From Mycoplasmatota bacterium (GTDB taxonomy: Bacteria; Bacillota_I; Bacilli_A; Izemoplasmatales; Hujiaoplasmataceae): a DNA stretch of 33,032 nt. A program made the position numbers and the translations under genes. Of this stretch, positions 18,813-27,533 are shown piece by piece. The notes beneath the pieces are model-generated. The model was given only the letters and a program-made list of their open reading frames with translations. It did not search any database and was not told the origin of the DNA. The stretch spans positions 1 to 33,032 of the forward strand of contig JAEIOE010000024.1 in NCBI GenBank assembly GCA_016342455.1. The letters are read 5' to 3'. The stretch's first letter is position 1. Each line of letters starts with the position of its first letter.

Positions 18813-18848
18813 TTATATATTTTTTCAAATTATCTTTTAAAAAATATA

Positions 18849-21800
18849 TTAGTCAATCGTGTGAGTTCCTAAATCTGTCCAATCATCTTGAGTAACTTCT
18901 GTCCAATCATTAATATCAAATGTAGTTGAAGGTCCAGTTATGTTACTGTTTCTAATTAAAGTCATATCATCAATAACGTACTCGTTATTAGTATGTCCAA
19001 CGCTTAGAAGAATATCAATAATTACATCATTTTTTGTTAAAACAACACAATCATCTCCATTGAAATACGTTACTGTAGATGCTATATCTCCTGCATCAGT
19101 AATTGTAGCGACTGCTCCAGAATTATATACAACATATACTTCTCCAGGTGCTAAAGTTCCAGTTAATACTGTTGTATTCCCAGGTTCAGTTGCTCCATTA
19201 GAGTATAATACTACTTTATAAATTGATAAATCAATAGTTTCATTTGTAGGATTATATATTTCAAGATATTTATTACTTGAAGATCCATCAGCGTATTCAG
19301 ATATGAATAATTCTGTTGGTGCTGGAACGTCCATTGTATGAGTTCCTAAATCTGTCCAATCATCTTGAGTAACTTCTGTCCAATCATTAATATCAAATGT
19401 AGTTGAAGGTCCAGTTATGTTACTGTTTCTAATTAAAGTCATATCATCAATAACGTACTCGTTATTAGTATGTCCAACGCTTAGAAGAATATCAATAATT
19501 ACATCATTTTTTGTTAAAACAACACAATCATCTCCATTGAAATACGTTACTGTAGATGCTATATCTCCTGCATCAGTAATTGTAGCGACTGCTCCAGAAT
19601 TATATACAACATATACTTCTCCAGGTGCTAAAGTTCCAGTTAATACTGTTGTATTCCCAGGTTCAGTTGCTCCATTAGAGTATAATACTACTTTATAAAT
19701 TGATAAATCAATAGTTTCATTTGTAGGATTATATATTTCAAGATATTTATTACTTGAAGATCCATCAGCGTATTCAGATATGAATAAGTCGCTTACTGGT
19801 TCAACTACTGCCAAAGCGTCTACTGTAACTGCTATATCTACTGATACTGTAGTAGCCCCTTGCATTACTTCAATCGTTACTGTACCAACCGCTGCAACCG
19901 CAGGATTAGATAAGATGATTAAAGTTCCAGGAGTAGTAGTTTCATCAATATATGCCGTTATTTCAGCACTAACTGCTGTAACTGTAAATGTAGAACCATA
20001 TAATGCTGTTGGTAATACAAAATCTTCATCTAGTAATGTTAATGTTGCAGGTAATTGAGCAGCATCAGCATTTACTTTGTCAACTTCTCTTTGTTCGATT
20101 GTAACAACCTCAACTGAAAGGTCACTATTATAAAATTTACTAAATATAAATGTGAATTCTCCAGTCATGTCGCCTTCTTCAAATGCATCAAATACCCAAT
20201 CAGCAAAATTACTGCTGTGACCACTGATTTCGATTGAAGTTTCGCCAGTACCTCTTACGATAAACGTAGGATATCCACCAGCAGTTTTGAATTCAACGCT
20301 AGATATAGTAATTAATTTACCTGAATCTGCTGCTGTTAATGCGATAACTTGATCAGCTGTCATTAAAGTAGCTGTAACTGCGTTTGCAGAAGAAACAACT
20401 TTGACAACAACAGGATTCCAATCTAATTGTCTAACTCCACCAGAAGCTTCTAAAACACCAACAACAATTATTTCGTCACCTACAGCTAAATCTCCAAAAG
20501 TATTTCCAGAAATTTTAACACCAACACCGTTAGCGTCAGCTAAGTATAAAGCGTTGTATCCTTTTGCACTAACAACACCTTGAATATAAACTGTAACACC
20601 ATCCGCTACGTCCCATACGTCTGCAACAGTTTGAGTGTAAATTCCTGAGAAGTCAGTTGTAACTGTATATCCAGTAACCGCAACAGTAAAGTCTTTTGTT
20701 ACAGCAACTTCGGCACCTATAGTTAATGATGCTTGTAATACTACATCAGCGTCAGCTGCTGCAGCATCAAATACTAATGTTTTACCATCTACATCTAATG
20801 TAGCGGCTCCTGAAACTACAGTCCAAACGACTGTAGATCCAAGTTCACCCATAAGTGGTAATTCAACTGTTTGTTGTGCAAAAGCTGTTAATTCAACTTC
20901 TAAAGAAGCTTGATCAGCAGCTAATTTTTCAGCATCTGTCATTCCATCTAATGTGATAGCTACAACAACGTCTAACGTTGCAGCATTTAAAGTTAATGTA
21001 AATGTAACATTTCCAGTAACATCTCCGTTAGGTAATGTAACTGTTAAACTGTTACTTGCAGTTAAAGCGTCTACTAAATACGCTTGTAATTCTGTAGCAA
21101 TTGCAACTGTTGTTCCAGTAGCATATGCTAAATCAGGAAGCATATAATCAGTAGTTATAGTAACTGCTGCTTCAAATTTCGCTGCATCAACAGCTAATAA
21201 TTCAGCATCTGTATAAGGAGTACCTTCAGTAATAACTGTAGTATCTGTCATGAAGAAACGAGCTCCGTCGTACCAACCTAAACCGGCAGCTATTGTTACT
21301 TTATCTCCAACAGCAAGTCCGCTTAATGCAGCGGCTGCTGCAGTTGATAATGTAATTCTTGAATCCCATTTCATTTGAATAATAGCTCCGTCGCTAAGTC
21401 TAACGAATTCACCATAGAAGTTACCATATCCGCCATCATTAGCATCTACACTAAGAACATATAAATCAGTAAATTCAACTAACATATTTTGGTAATCTAT
21501 AAAGTCTGCTTCATCTACTGCATCTAAATTAGTTGCTGCAGGTAATGTTGATACTTCCACTAATGTTATAGTGTCAGGTGTAACTTGTAATAAACCGTGA
21601 TATGAAGCTCTATTACCTATAAGTTCTACTTTGTTACCAATATTTGCTTGTAAGAAAGTTTCTAAAGTAGTATTACTTGTATAAATTGAAATACCGCCAG
21701 TTGCATCTTGAATCATATAAGTATTATAGTATTCATCAGCAATAACAATACCTTGTATCATTACTTTTGTGCCATCAGCTAGTGCTTGTGCTTCGGCGGC

Positions 21801-23477
21801 TGTTGATAAAGGTAAAACCCCAACAGTTATAACAATTGTTTTTGTGTCTATTACTGAGCCTTTAGTCGCTGTAACTGTGATTGTTACATCTACTTGAGTA
21901 GTTAGGGTTGATAAATCAACCATACCAGTTGCAGGATCAATAACTACTGCATTATCAGAAGCAAATGTTAATGCAACACCATAAACTGATGCAAACATAT
22001 CTAATGTTGTGTTTTCAACTATTTCCGCAGGATACATAACAGAAGCTAATGCTGCAGCTACTGCTGTTGCGTCATCCGCGAATACAACAGAAAGATTTTC
22101 AGCTGTTCCAAAGAAGTTTGCATAGTAAACTGATTTGTCAGTTCTATATCCTTGAGTAAGAATAGTAAGAGTTACTTCTTTTTGATGTAATGTAGATAAA
22201 ACGTCCATATTAGATTTGTAATAAATCATAATACAATCGCCATTAGGTTGTGTTGCTCCATCAGCTAATGCAGCTGAGAAGTCATAATCTAAAGGTACTA
22301 AGAATACTGAATAGTTACCCCAATCTTCATTTACATAAATTTTAGCAGTTACTTCATAATATTCATATGCCCATGGGTTATCTGTTGAAGGTTGTGTTAA
22401 CCCAGAAATTAAAGCGATAAGTGAAGCTGGTGTATTTACAGGTGCTGCTACTGCGGCAACTGTTGAAGCAACAGCTACAAGTGGATGCTCAGTAGTTCCT
22501 TGTAATTGTGGAGAGTTATAATAATATGTAAATTCTCCTGTTACATCAATTACATCACCAACAGCTACTACGAATGTAGGGCTGTAAACATAAAGTAAAT
22601 CCGTTCCATCAGTGAAGAATACATTTCCACTGCTGTCTATGTCTGTTACTGTAACGCCAGTAATTTGAACATATTCACCTGCGCCAACTACTGCAGCTGC
22701 TGCAATTGTAGTTACAACTGTAGCAGCTTCAATTTTAGCGATTGTGAATACAACATCTTTTGTAAAGTCAACACCATTAATAGTGATTGTTGCAGTCATT
22801 GTAACAACTACATCAGCACCCATAGGTTGAACGATGTCACCATCTATTGATAAATTAGCAGGAAGAGATGAAGTCCATACAACTGTATAGTCTACGTCAT
22901 CTGCGTCTTTACCTGTAGTTAAGAATTCTAAAGTAGCTTCGTCTGCAACTGTCCATTTTTCTTTTGAAGGGAAAGCTGTAACAACTAAGAATACTTCGTT
23001 TGCTCTTTCTAAATCTGTTTTGTCAAGAGCTTTAACTGTTACGAAGAATCCATAACTTTCAGTGTCAGTACCATCTGTTACAGAAGCAGTTAATACAACT
23101 GTTTGATTTCCTGTTGTATAACTAGGTCTATGAATAGTACCATCATTTTCTAAATACGTTGCATTACTACTAGTCCAAGTGATCGCAAAATCACTAACTG
23201 TAGCAACCAAAGTCAAGTTTTCAGTAGCTAAGAAATTAACATCTTCTAACGTTGTTGCATATTGTGTTTTAAGATTGTCAATTAAAGTTGCTAAATCAAC
23301 AGGTGCTACTGTTGTAGGTGCCACAGTAGTCGGTGCTACTGTCGTAGGTGCTACAGTAGTTACTCCTGCAGTAGTTTGCGCTGCAGTTGTTGTTGCCGTT
23401 GTTGTAGTATCTTCTACACAAGCTACAAGGAATAATCCCAATAAAGCCATAAGTGCAATTCCAAATACTTTTCTCAT
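18849..23477 (-). CDS. Giant multidomain surface lipoprotein (Ig-like, OB-fold-like, two LTDs)
   Basis: A 1542-residue lipoprotein (lipobox LVAC, C20) with a linker holding four VAPTT units. About residues 60-250 hold two atrophied Ig-like domains. OB-fold-like stretches follow at about 268-335, 370-460, 571-640, 662-750, 962-1028 and 1050-1128, typified by VYIQGVVSAKGYNALYLAD and VGDEIIVVGVLE. These alternate with Ig-like segments (465-553, 765-938, 1135-1222). Two lamin-tail domains end the protein (about 1230-1382 and 1389-1542) and are almost identical. OB folds of this type and LTDs occur in secreted nucleases such as YhcR- and ExeM-like enzymes, but I see no catalytic domain. I infer a DNA-binding or adhesive surface protein. 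SD AAGGAGG, 12 bases from ATG. Confidence 0.85.
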   Translation of the reverse strand: MRKVFGIALMALLGLFLVACVEDTTTTATTTAAQTTAGVTTVAPTTVAPTTVAPTTVAPVDLATLIDNLKTQYATTLEDVNFLATENLTLVATVSDFAITWTSSNATYLENDGTIHRPSYTTGNQTVVLTASVTDGTDTESYGFFVTVKALDKTDLERANEVFLVVTAFPSKEKWTVADEATLEFLTTGKDADDVDYTVVWTSSLPANLSIDGDIVQPMGADVVVTMTATITINGVDFTKDVVFTIAKIEAATVVTTIAAAAVVGAGEYVQITGVTVTDIDSSGNVFFTDGTDLLYVYSPTFVVAVGDVIDVTGEFTYYYNSPQLQGTTEHPLVAVASTVAAVAAPVNTPASLIALISGLTQPSTDNPWAYEYYEVTAKIYVNEDWGNYSVFLVPLDYDFSAALADGATQPNGDCIMIYYKSNMDVLSTLHQKEVTLTILTQGYRTDKSVYYANFFGTAENLSVVFADDATAVAAALASVMYPAEIVENTTLDMFASVYGVALTFASDNAVVIDPATGMVDLSTLTTQVDVTITVTATKGSVIDTKTIVITVGVLPLSTAAEAQALADGTKVMIQGIVIADEYYNTYMIQDATGGISIYTSNTTLETFLQANIGNKVELIGNRASYHGLLQVTPDTITLVEVSTLPAATNLDAVDEADFIDYQNMLVEFTDLYVLSVDANDGGYGNFYGEFVRLSDGAIIQMKWDSRITLSTAAAAALSGLAVGDKVTIAAGLGWYDGARFFMTDTTVITEGTPYTDAELLAVDAAKFEAAVTITTDYMLPDLAYATGTTVAIATELQAYLVDALTASNSLTVTLPNGDVTGNVTFTLTLNAATLDVVVAITLDGMTDAEKLAADQASLEVELTAFAQQTVELPLMGELGSTVVWTVVSGAATLDVDGKTLVFDAAAADADVVLQASLTIGAEVAVTKDFTVAVTGYTVTTDFSGIYTQTVADVWDVADGVTVYIQGVVSAKGYNALYLADANGVGVKISGNTFGDLAVGDEIIVVGVLEASGGVRQLDWNPVVVKVVSSANAVTATLMTADQVIALTAADSGKLITISSVEFKTAGGYPTFIVRGTGETSIEISGHSSNFADWVFDAFEEGDMTGEFTFIFSKFYNSDLSVEVVTIEQREVDKVNADAAQLPATLTLLDEDFVLPTALYGSTFTVTAVSAEITAYIDETTTPGTLIILSNPAVAAVGTVTIEVMQGATTVSVDIAVTVDALAVVEPVSDLFISEYADGSSSNKYLEIYNPTNETIDLSIYKVVLYSNGATEPGNTTVLTGTLAPGEVYVVYNSGAVATITDAGDIASTVTYFNGDDCVVLTKNDVIIDILLSVGHTNNEYVIDDMTLIRNSNITGPSTTFDINDWTEVTQDDWTDLGTHTMDVPAPTELFISEYADGSSSNKYLEIYNPTNETIDLSIYKVVLYSNGATEPGNTTVLTGTLAPGEVYVVYNSGAVATITDAGDIASTVTYFNGDDCVVLTKNDVIIDILLSVGHTNNEYVIDDMTLIRNSNITGPSTTFDINDWTEVTQDDWTDLGTHTID
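18862..19310 (-). repeat. 449-bp direct repeat, copy 1 (second LTD)
   Basis: Identical by eye over 449 bases to 19339-19787 (offset 477 bases = 159 codons). It encodes the C-terminal lamin-tail domain of the giant lipoprotein. Confidence 0.93.
19339..19787 (-). repeat. 449-bp direct repeat, copy 2 (first LTD)
   Basis: The partner of 18862-19310. The identity includes synonymous positions, so duplication or gene conversion was recent. A 28-base spacer encoding the short linker MDVPAPTEL lies between the copies. Confidence 0.93.
23302..23361 (-). repeat. Four 15-bp repeats encoding VAPTT linker
   Basis: Four imperfect 15-base units in frame (23302, 23317, 23332, 23347) encode the Thr-Pro linker just after the lipobox of the giant lipoprotein. 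Confidence 0.85.
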
Positions 23478-23528
23478 AATCTTTTGTTTCCTCCTTATAA
23501 ATCTTCTTATTTTATTTTTTAAAAACTA

Positions 23529-23564
23529 AAAATCTAATTTAATACTCTTTCTGAGTTAGATTTT
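23529..23564 (-). terminator. Weak hairpin at 3' end of the binding-protein gene
   Basis: A 9-bp AT-rich stem (23529-23537 with 23556-23564) spans the end of the solute-binding lipoprotein gene and is followed on the minus strand by T-rich sequence. It may partly end transcription and lower expression of the giant gene. No promoter for the giant gene is clear in 23478-23533. Confidence 0.4.
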
Positions 23565-25399
23565 GCCGCCGCAATTGCGTTGTCAATAATCTCTTGTTTC
23601 GTTGTTCCTTCTAAAGCTCCAAGAATAACTCTTTCAAAAGCTACCTCAACTTCAGCTCTAGCATTTGATGAACCGATAAATGCTTGATCATAGAATAAAT
23701 AATCTGATTGAAGTGCAGCAGCATTTGCTGCTCTAGATTTCATTAAATCTTCACCAGCTAAATCATTTCCTGCAGCATCTTGACCTTGTCTAAATAATAC
23801 ATAAATTGGATCATCATAACAAGTGTTTCTTACAGGTGAATAACCAGTTTCTAAAGCAAAGTCTAATTGAACTTCCATAGAAGTTAAATATTTCAAGAAT
23901 AACCATGAAGCTAATTTTTCTTGGTCATCTCCAGCAGTAGTAATTGACATATTAGTTCCTTGTTGGATAGCTGTTCTTGATTCTGGCATATCTGCATTAT
24001 AAGGCATTGGTACTACACCAAATTCAAATACGAATTCGTTATCAACAACGTTAGGAGTATTATATCTTGCTCCACCAGTTGAACCAAACGTTACTGCTGT
24101 TTGTCCAGTTTTAAATGCATCTGATGCATATTCAATTCCCCAAATACCAGGTAATGTGAATGCAGTGTCTCTGTTATCAAAGAAATAACTCAACATAGAT
24201 CTTGTTCCATCATTGTCAAATAAAATTAAACCGTTTCTTGAAGAATCAATTCCTGTATATTCTCCACCCCATTGTCTCGTTAAAGTAATAAATGCATTTG
24301 CAGGTGAATCATAAGTAATAGGAACAAAGTTATCTTTAATAGCTTGAATTTCTGTAGCATCTTTATGTAAAGATATCGTAGATGATGAATTAAGTTTATT
24401 AGTAATACTTGTGATTACTTCATCTTTAATTAACATTAAATCATCCGCTATAGCAAATAACCCTTGCCAAGTTGTAGGAACTTCATCAATCACACCATCT
24501 TCAATTAACATATCAAACATCGTTTTGTTATAAATCATAACTTCAGTTGATTTGTTAAAAGGTAATGAATAATATTCACCATCTGGTGTATATTGTGAAT
24601 TTTCTTGTCTATAACTTAATAGTATATCTAAGAAAGATTCTGATTCTACATCATTATTGTATCCAAAAGTTGGATTTGAAATATATGGTGTAAGAGAAAT
24701 CAACGCTTGATTATCGATATACTCCATTACGTGGTCTGGATAGTTTTGAACGATATTAGGGATTTGTCCACCTCTAATAGCATTAATAACGTTTTGACGT
24801 AATTCATCATAATTGTTCCCGTTTTTAATAATATTCACTGTAACATTAGGATATAAAGCGGTAAACTCTGCAGCATAATCTGTTAAAGCGCCTTCAACAG
24901 TAGCTCCGTTTGAATGCCATAAATCAATAGTAATAGGATCAGAAGTTAAAGCAGTAGGAATAGTATAACCGTTTAAATCTTTTACAGTCAACACGATTTC
25001 TTCTGTAACAATATTTCCATCACTATCTACAGCGTAAGCGTAAATGGTATAAGTACCAACTCTAGTAGTTGTATACGCACCTTCCACTTGAATTTCTAAT
25101 TCGCCGTCTTCTGGGTCAATAGCTGTTGCTCCAGCTAATAAATCCAAAGTTTGTGAACCACGATAGTAAGTTTGTTTTGTAAACAGTCCTCTGAATAAAG
25201 GCATTTCTCCTGGGTCTTCTTCAGTGGTAGTTTGGATTTGTGTACCACCAGTTGTAACGTTGCTCAGCGTAGTTTCTGCTTGCGTAGTAGTCGCTTGATT
25301 CGTTGTCGTTGCTGTTGTTGATGCTTTATCACAACTAACTACAATGAATGCTGAGAAAATTAACATTACAATTGTTAAAAATTTCTTATTAAATTTCAT
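23534..25399 (-). CDS. ABC transporter solute-binding lipoprotein (CUT1-like)
   Basis: A 621-residue extracytoplasmic binding protein. The signal ends VVSC (C23), followed by a Thr-rich linker (24-62) and an Ig-like DUF5011-type module at about 66-140 (TAIDPEDGELEIQV ... VGTYTIYAYAVDSDGN). The extracellular solute-binding family 1 domain runs from about 155 to the end (ITIDLWHSNG at its start; later YSLPFNKSTEVMIYN and GTNMSITTAGDDQEKLASWLFLKYLTS). Such proteins usually bind sugars, oligosaccharides or glycerol phosphates. It belongs to the ABC set encoded upstream. The genes around it are nucleases and DNA-binding-like proteins, so a nucleic-acid-derived ligand is worth considering. SD AGGAGGAGGAG is very strong. 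The stop is TAG. Confidence 0.9.
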   Translation of the reverse strand: MKFNKKFLTIVMLIFSAFIVVSCDKASTTATTTNQATTTQAETTLSNVTTGGTQIQTTTEEDPGEMPLFRGLFTKQTYYRGSQTLDLLAGATAIDPEDGELEIQVEGAYTTTRVGTYTIYAYAVDSDGNIVTEEIVLTVKDLNGYTIPTALTSDPITIDLWHSNGATVEGALTDYAAEFTALYPNVTVNIIKNGNNYDELRQNVINAIRGGQIPNIVQNYPDHVMEYIDNQALISLTPYISNPTFGYNNDVESESFLDILLSYRQENSQYTPDGEYYSLPFNKSTEVMIYNKTMFDMLIEDGVIDEVPTTWQGLFAIADDLMLIKDEVITSITNKLNSSSTISLHKDATEIQAIKDNFVPITYDSPANAFITLTRQWGGEYTGIDSSRNGLILFDNDGTRSMLSYFFDNRDTAFTLPGIWGIEYASDAFKTGQTAVTFGSTGGARYNTPNVVDNEFVFEFGVVPMPYNADMPESRTAIQQGTNMSITTAGDDQEKLASWLFLKYLTSMEVQLDFALETGYSPVRNTCYDDPIYVLFRQGQDAAGNDLAGEDLMKSRAANAAALQSDYLFYDQAFIGSSNARAEVEVAFERVILGALEGTTKQEIIDNAIAAAKSNSERVLN

Positions 25400-25435
25400 A
25401 TTCTCCTCCTCCTAAATAATAAAGTCTTCATTTAT

Positions 25436-25441
25436 ATTATA
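25436..25441 (-). promoter_or_regulatory. Candidate -10 for the binding-protein gene
   Basis: TATAAT on the minus strand in the 105-base AT-rich gap upstream of the binding-protein gene; the -35 is not clear. An extra promoter would allow more binding protein than permease to be made, as is common. Confidence 0.4.
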
Positions 25442-25504
25442 ATATATTTCTATATATATTAAAGCCTTAAAAATTATAAAAAACTTTCTTTTCTAAATAT
25501 TTCT

Positions 25505-26050
25505 TTAAGATGCTTCGTCTACAACAATAATTTGTCCCGAAATTTGAGTCTGTGCTCCCTCTTCGTCTTGAACTACCATTGTAAAATTTAAATCTACTCC
25601 TAAAACTTGTACTAAGAAAATTTTTCCTGAATCATATACTTTGTTTCCGTCAACATCAGTTTTTGTCTCTCCGATGTATTCTAAATCTGCATCGTCAACT
25701 ACACCATCAAAATTCGCGTCATCTCCTTCTAGCCAAATAGCATAGAAAGATGTTATTTCAAAATTATCAGAAATATCGACATAATCTCTGTTTTGTCCCC
25801 AAATAACTCCCGTTTGATCATAATCAATAGCTATTATATGTTGATCATTAATAATGTTTTCAATCATATCATCCGGATGAAAGTCAGTTCCTTTTACGTG
25901 TTCATAAGTTATTGATTTTATTTTTACTAATTCTCCGTCAACCACTTGAACTATTTGTGGAGACATATTTTGTACGTCTTTACAACCAATCATAACTAAA
26001 GATAAACAAATCATTAAGACAAATATTCCAATTTTTTTAATTTTCATCAT
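25505..26050 (-). CDS. Small lipoprotein with EF-hand/dockerin-like loop
   Basis: A 181-residue lipoprotein, signal ending MIGC (C23). I do not recognise the family. It contains a calcium-loop-like segment DDANFDGVVDDADLEYIG (D-x-N-x-D-G pattern), as in EF-hands and dockerin repeats, and a second short Asp-rich stretch TDVDGNKVYDSG. The rest looks beta-rich and acidic. I start at ATG 26050, with AGAGGGGG 6 bases upstream; a longer reading into the permease gene has no SD. It lies 10 bases after the second permease gene, within the ABC unit, so it may help the binding protein or dock another surface protein. Function unknown. Confidence 0.75.
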   Translation of the reverse strand: MMKIKKIGIFVLMICLSLVMIGCKDVQNMSPQIVQVVDGELVKIKSITYEHVKGTDFHPDDMIENIINDQHIIAIDYDQTGVIWGQNRDYVDISDNFEITSFYAIWLEGDDANFDGVVDDADLEYIGETKTDVDGNKVYDSGKIFLVQVLGVDLNFTMVVQDEEGAQTQISGQIIVVDEAS

Positions 26051-26060
26051 ATTCCCCCTC

Positions 26061-27518
26061 TTAACCTTTAGTTCCTGATCTACCAATTCCATTCATAATG
26101 TATTTTCTAAACATGAAGAATACAACTAATAATGGGACTGTAACCAATGTAGATGCCGCAATTTGAAGGTTATACATAACTCGTCCATTATCCAGAACGA
26201 ATGCAGTATCTCTTAAGGCATTTGAAATTAACCAATAAGCCTGTCCTTCTTGACCACCAACACCTGTAATGATTCTTGGCCATATATATGCGTTCCATGA
26301 ACCAAATACATTAAGGATAGTAATAGTAAAGATTGTTGGAGAAGCGATAGGTACCATAACTCTCATCAAGAATTTTAAGTCACTACAGCCATCAACACGA
26401 GCTGCTTTATATAACGATTCTGGAACTTGTTTAAAGCTTTGTCTTAAGAAGAATATATACGATATGCTCGTAACGAATGGAAGTATCATAGCTAAGAAAT
26501 AGTTATTTTCTCCAGTAGGCATACCTACCCATCCAAATCCGTTCTTACTTACTGTAATAAAGTTAGTAATAATATATAATTCCCCAGGAATCATCATTGT
26601 CATAATTAGGATTGAGAATAATATCTCTCTCCCTTTGAATTCAATTCTAGCAAATGCATACGCAGCTAATACTGTTGTAAGAATAGTACCAGCTGTTGAG
26701 AATAATGCTACAATTACGGTATTTCTAATATATAAGCCAAAGTTAAGTTCTGTTAGTACAACTTTATAGTTAACCCAATTCATTCTTGAAATGCTAATAA
26801 AGAATTTTGGTGTAGCTGTAGTTGCCCCAGAGAAATCTTTTAACGAAGTAATTATCATCCAATAAAATGGAATAATGATAATTAAAGCCATAAACACTAA
26901 GAAAATATATGTAAATAACAATCTAAGTGCATTAGCAGCGTTTTGTCTTCTAATACTTGTTTTAATTGAAAGCGAGTATTCATCAAGACCTTCGGTATTT
27001 TCTTTTACTTTCTTTGTAAATAGTCTTTTAAAATAAGCTTTTACTGCGGGTACAATACTCTTTAAGAATTCTTTTGCATCGTAACCTTTTACAAATTTAA
27101 CTAATATAAACATGTTATATATTCTTAATCCAGCACTTATTGGATTAAATGATAGTAAATTAATAATACCTTGAAAGAATTTAGAACCGGCTACATAAGA
27201 ATCAACTTCATAAATAGTTCTTATCTTTACTTTCTTCAAGTTAATGAAAAACATCGGAACAGCAACAATTGTAAATACAACACTTAACGAAATGATTGTA
27301 TTCATTTGCCATTTATCAAGCGTTGAACCTAAAAATTGGTAGATTGGCTCCATGTATTGAAGAATATCCAAATCCATGCTTCCATTAACAACTTCTGGTA
27401 ATTCCAGTAATTTAAATAATATTAAGAAAAGAGAAATATAGATTACAATAGCTATAAAATCAACGAACAAAGTCCATCTTTCAAGCTTATTTGATTTTTC
27501 AAATAATTGTTTATTCAT
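26061..27518 (-). CDS. ABC transporter permease, MalG type, with long N-terminal extension
   Basis: A 485-residue inner-membrane permease of the carbohydrate CUT1 class. The MalG-like core occupies about residues 198-485 with six membrane segments. The EAA loop that contacts the ATPase is at about 368-393 (ESLYKAARVDGCSD ... MVPIASP). The first ~195 residues are an extra region with about two to three membrane segments (around 17-38, 74-93, 117-142) and a basic cytoplasmic stretch (160-192); usual MalG proteins are about 280 residues. The gene starts 15 bases after the MalF-type gene, with SD GGGGGAG. The substrate is not deducible from the sequence. Confidence 0.9.
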   Translation of the reverse strand: MNKQLFEKSNKLERWTLFVDFIAIVIYISLFLILFKLLELPEVVNGSMDLDILQYMEPIYQFLGSTLDKWQMNTIISLSVVFTIVAVPMFFINLKKVKIRTIYEVDSYVAGSKFFQGIINLLSFNPISAGLRIYNMFILVKFVKGYDAKEFLKSIVPAVKAYFKRLFTKKVKENTEGLDEYSLSIKTSIRRQNAANALRLLFTYIFLVFMALIIIIPFYWMIITSLKDFSGATTATPKFFISISRMNWVNYKVVLTELNFGLYIRNTVIVALFSTAGTILTTVLAAYAFARIEFKGREILFSILIMTMMIPGELYIITNFITVSKNGFGWVGMPTGENNYFLAMILPFVTSISYIFFLRQSFKQVPESLYKAARVDGCSDLKFLMRVMVPIASPTIFTITILNVFGSWNAYIWPRIITGVGGQEGQAYWLISNALRDTAFVLDNGRVMYNLQIAASTLVTVPLLVVFFMFRKYIMNGIGRSGTKG

Positions 27519-27533
27519 ATTATCACTCCCCCC

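Noticed and set aside
18940-19698. Two identical 93-codon plus-strand open frames (18940-19221 and 19417-19698).
   Set aside because: They are antisense shadows of the duplicated LTD; identity reflects the DNA repeat, not two genes.
23302-23361. Short regular repeats as a possible CRISPR or regulatory array.
   Set aside because: Units are 15 bp, in frame, without spacers, and encode VAPTT linker residues.
23179-23529. Plus-strand 116-codon frame rich in Val/Ala.
   Set aside because: Antisense shadow of the Thr/Pro-rich linker and signal peptide of the giant lipoprotein; no SD.
26051-26092. Upstream extension of the small lipoprotein into the permease gene.
   Set aside because: The strong AGAGGGGG lies just before ATG 26050, and the lipoprotein signal starts there.
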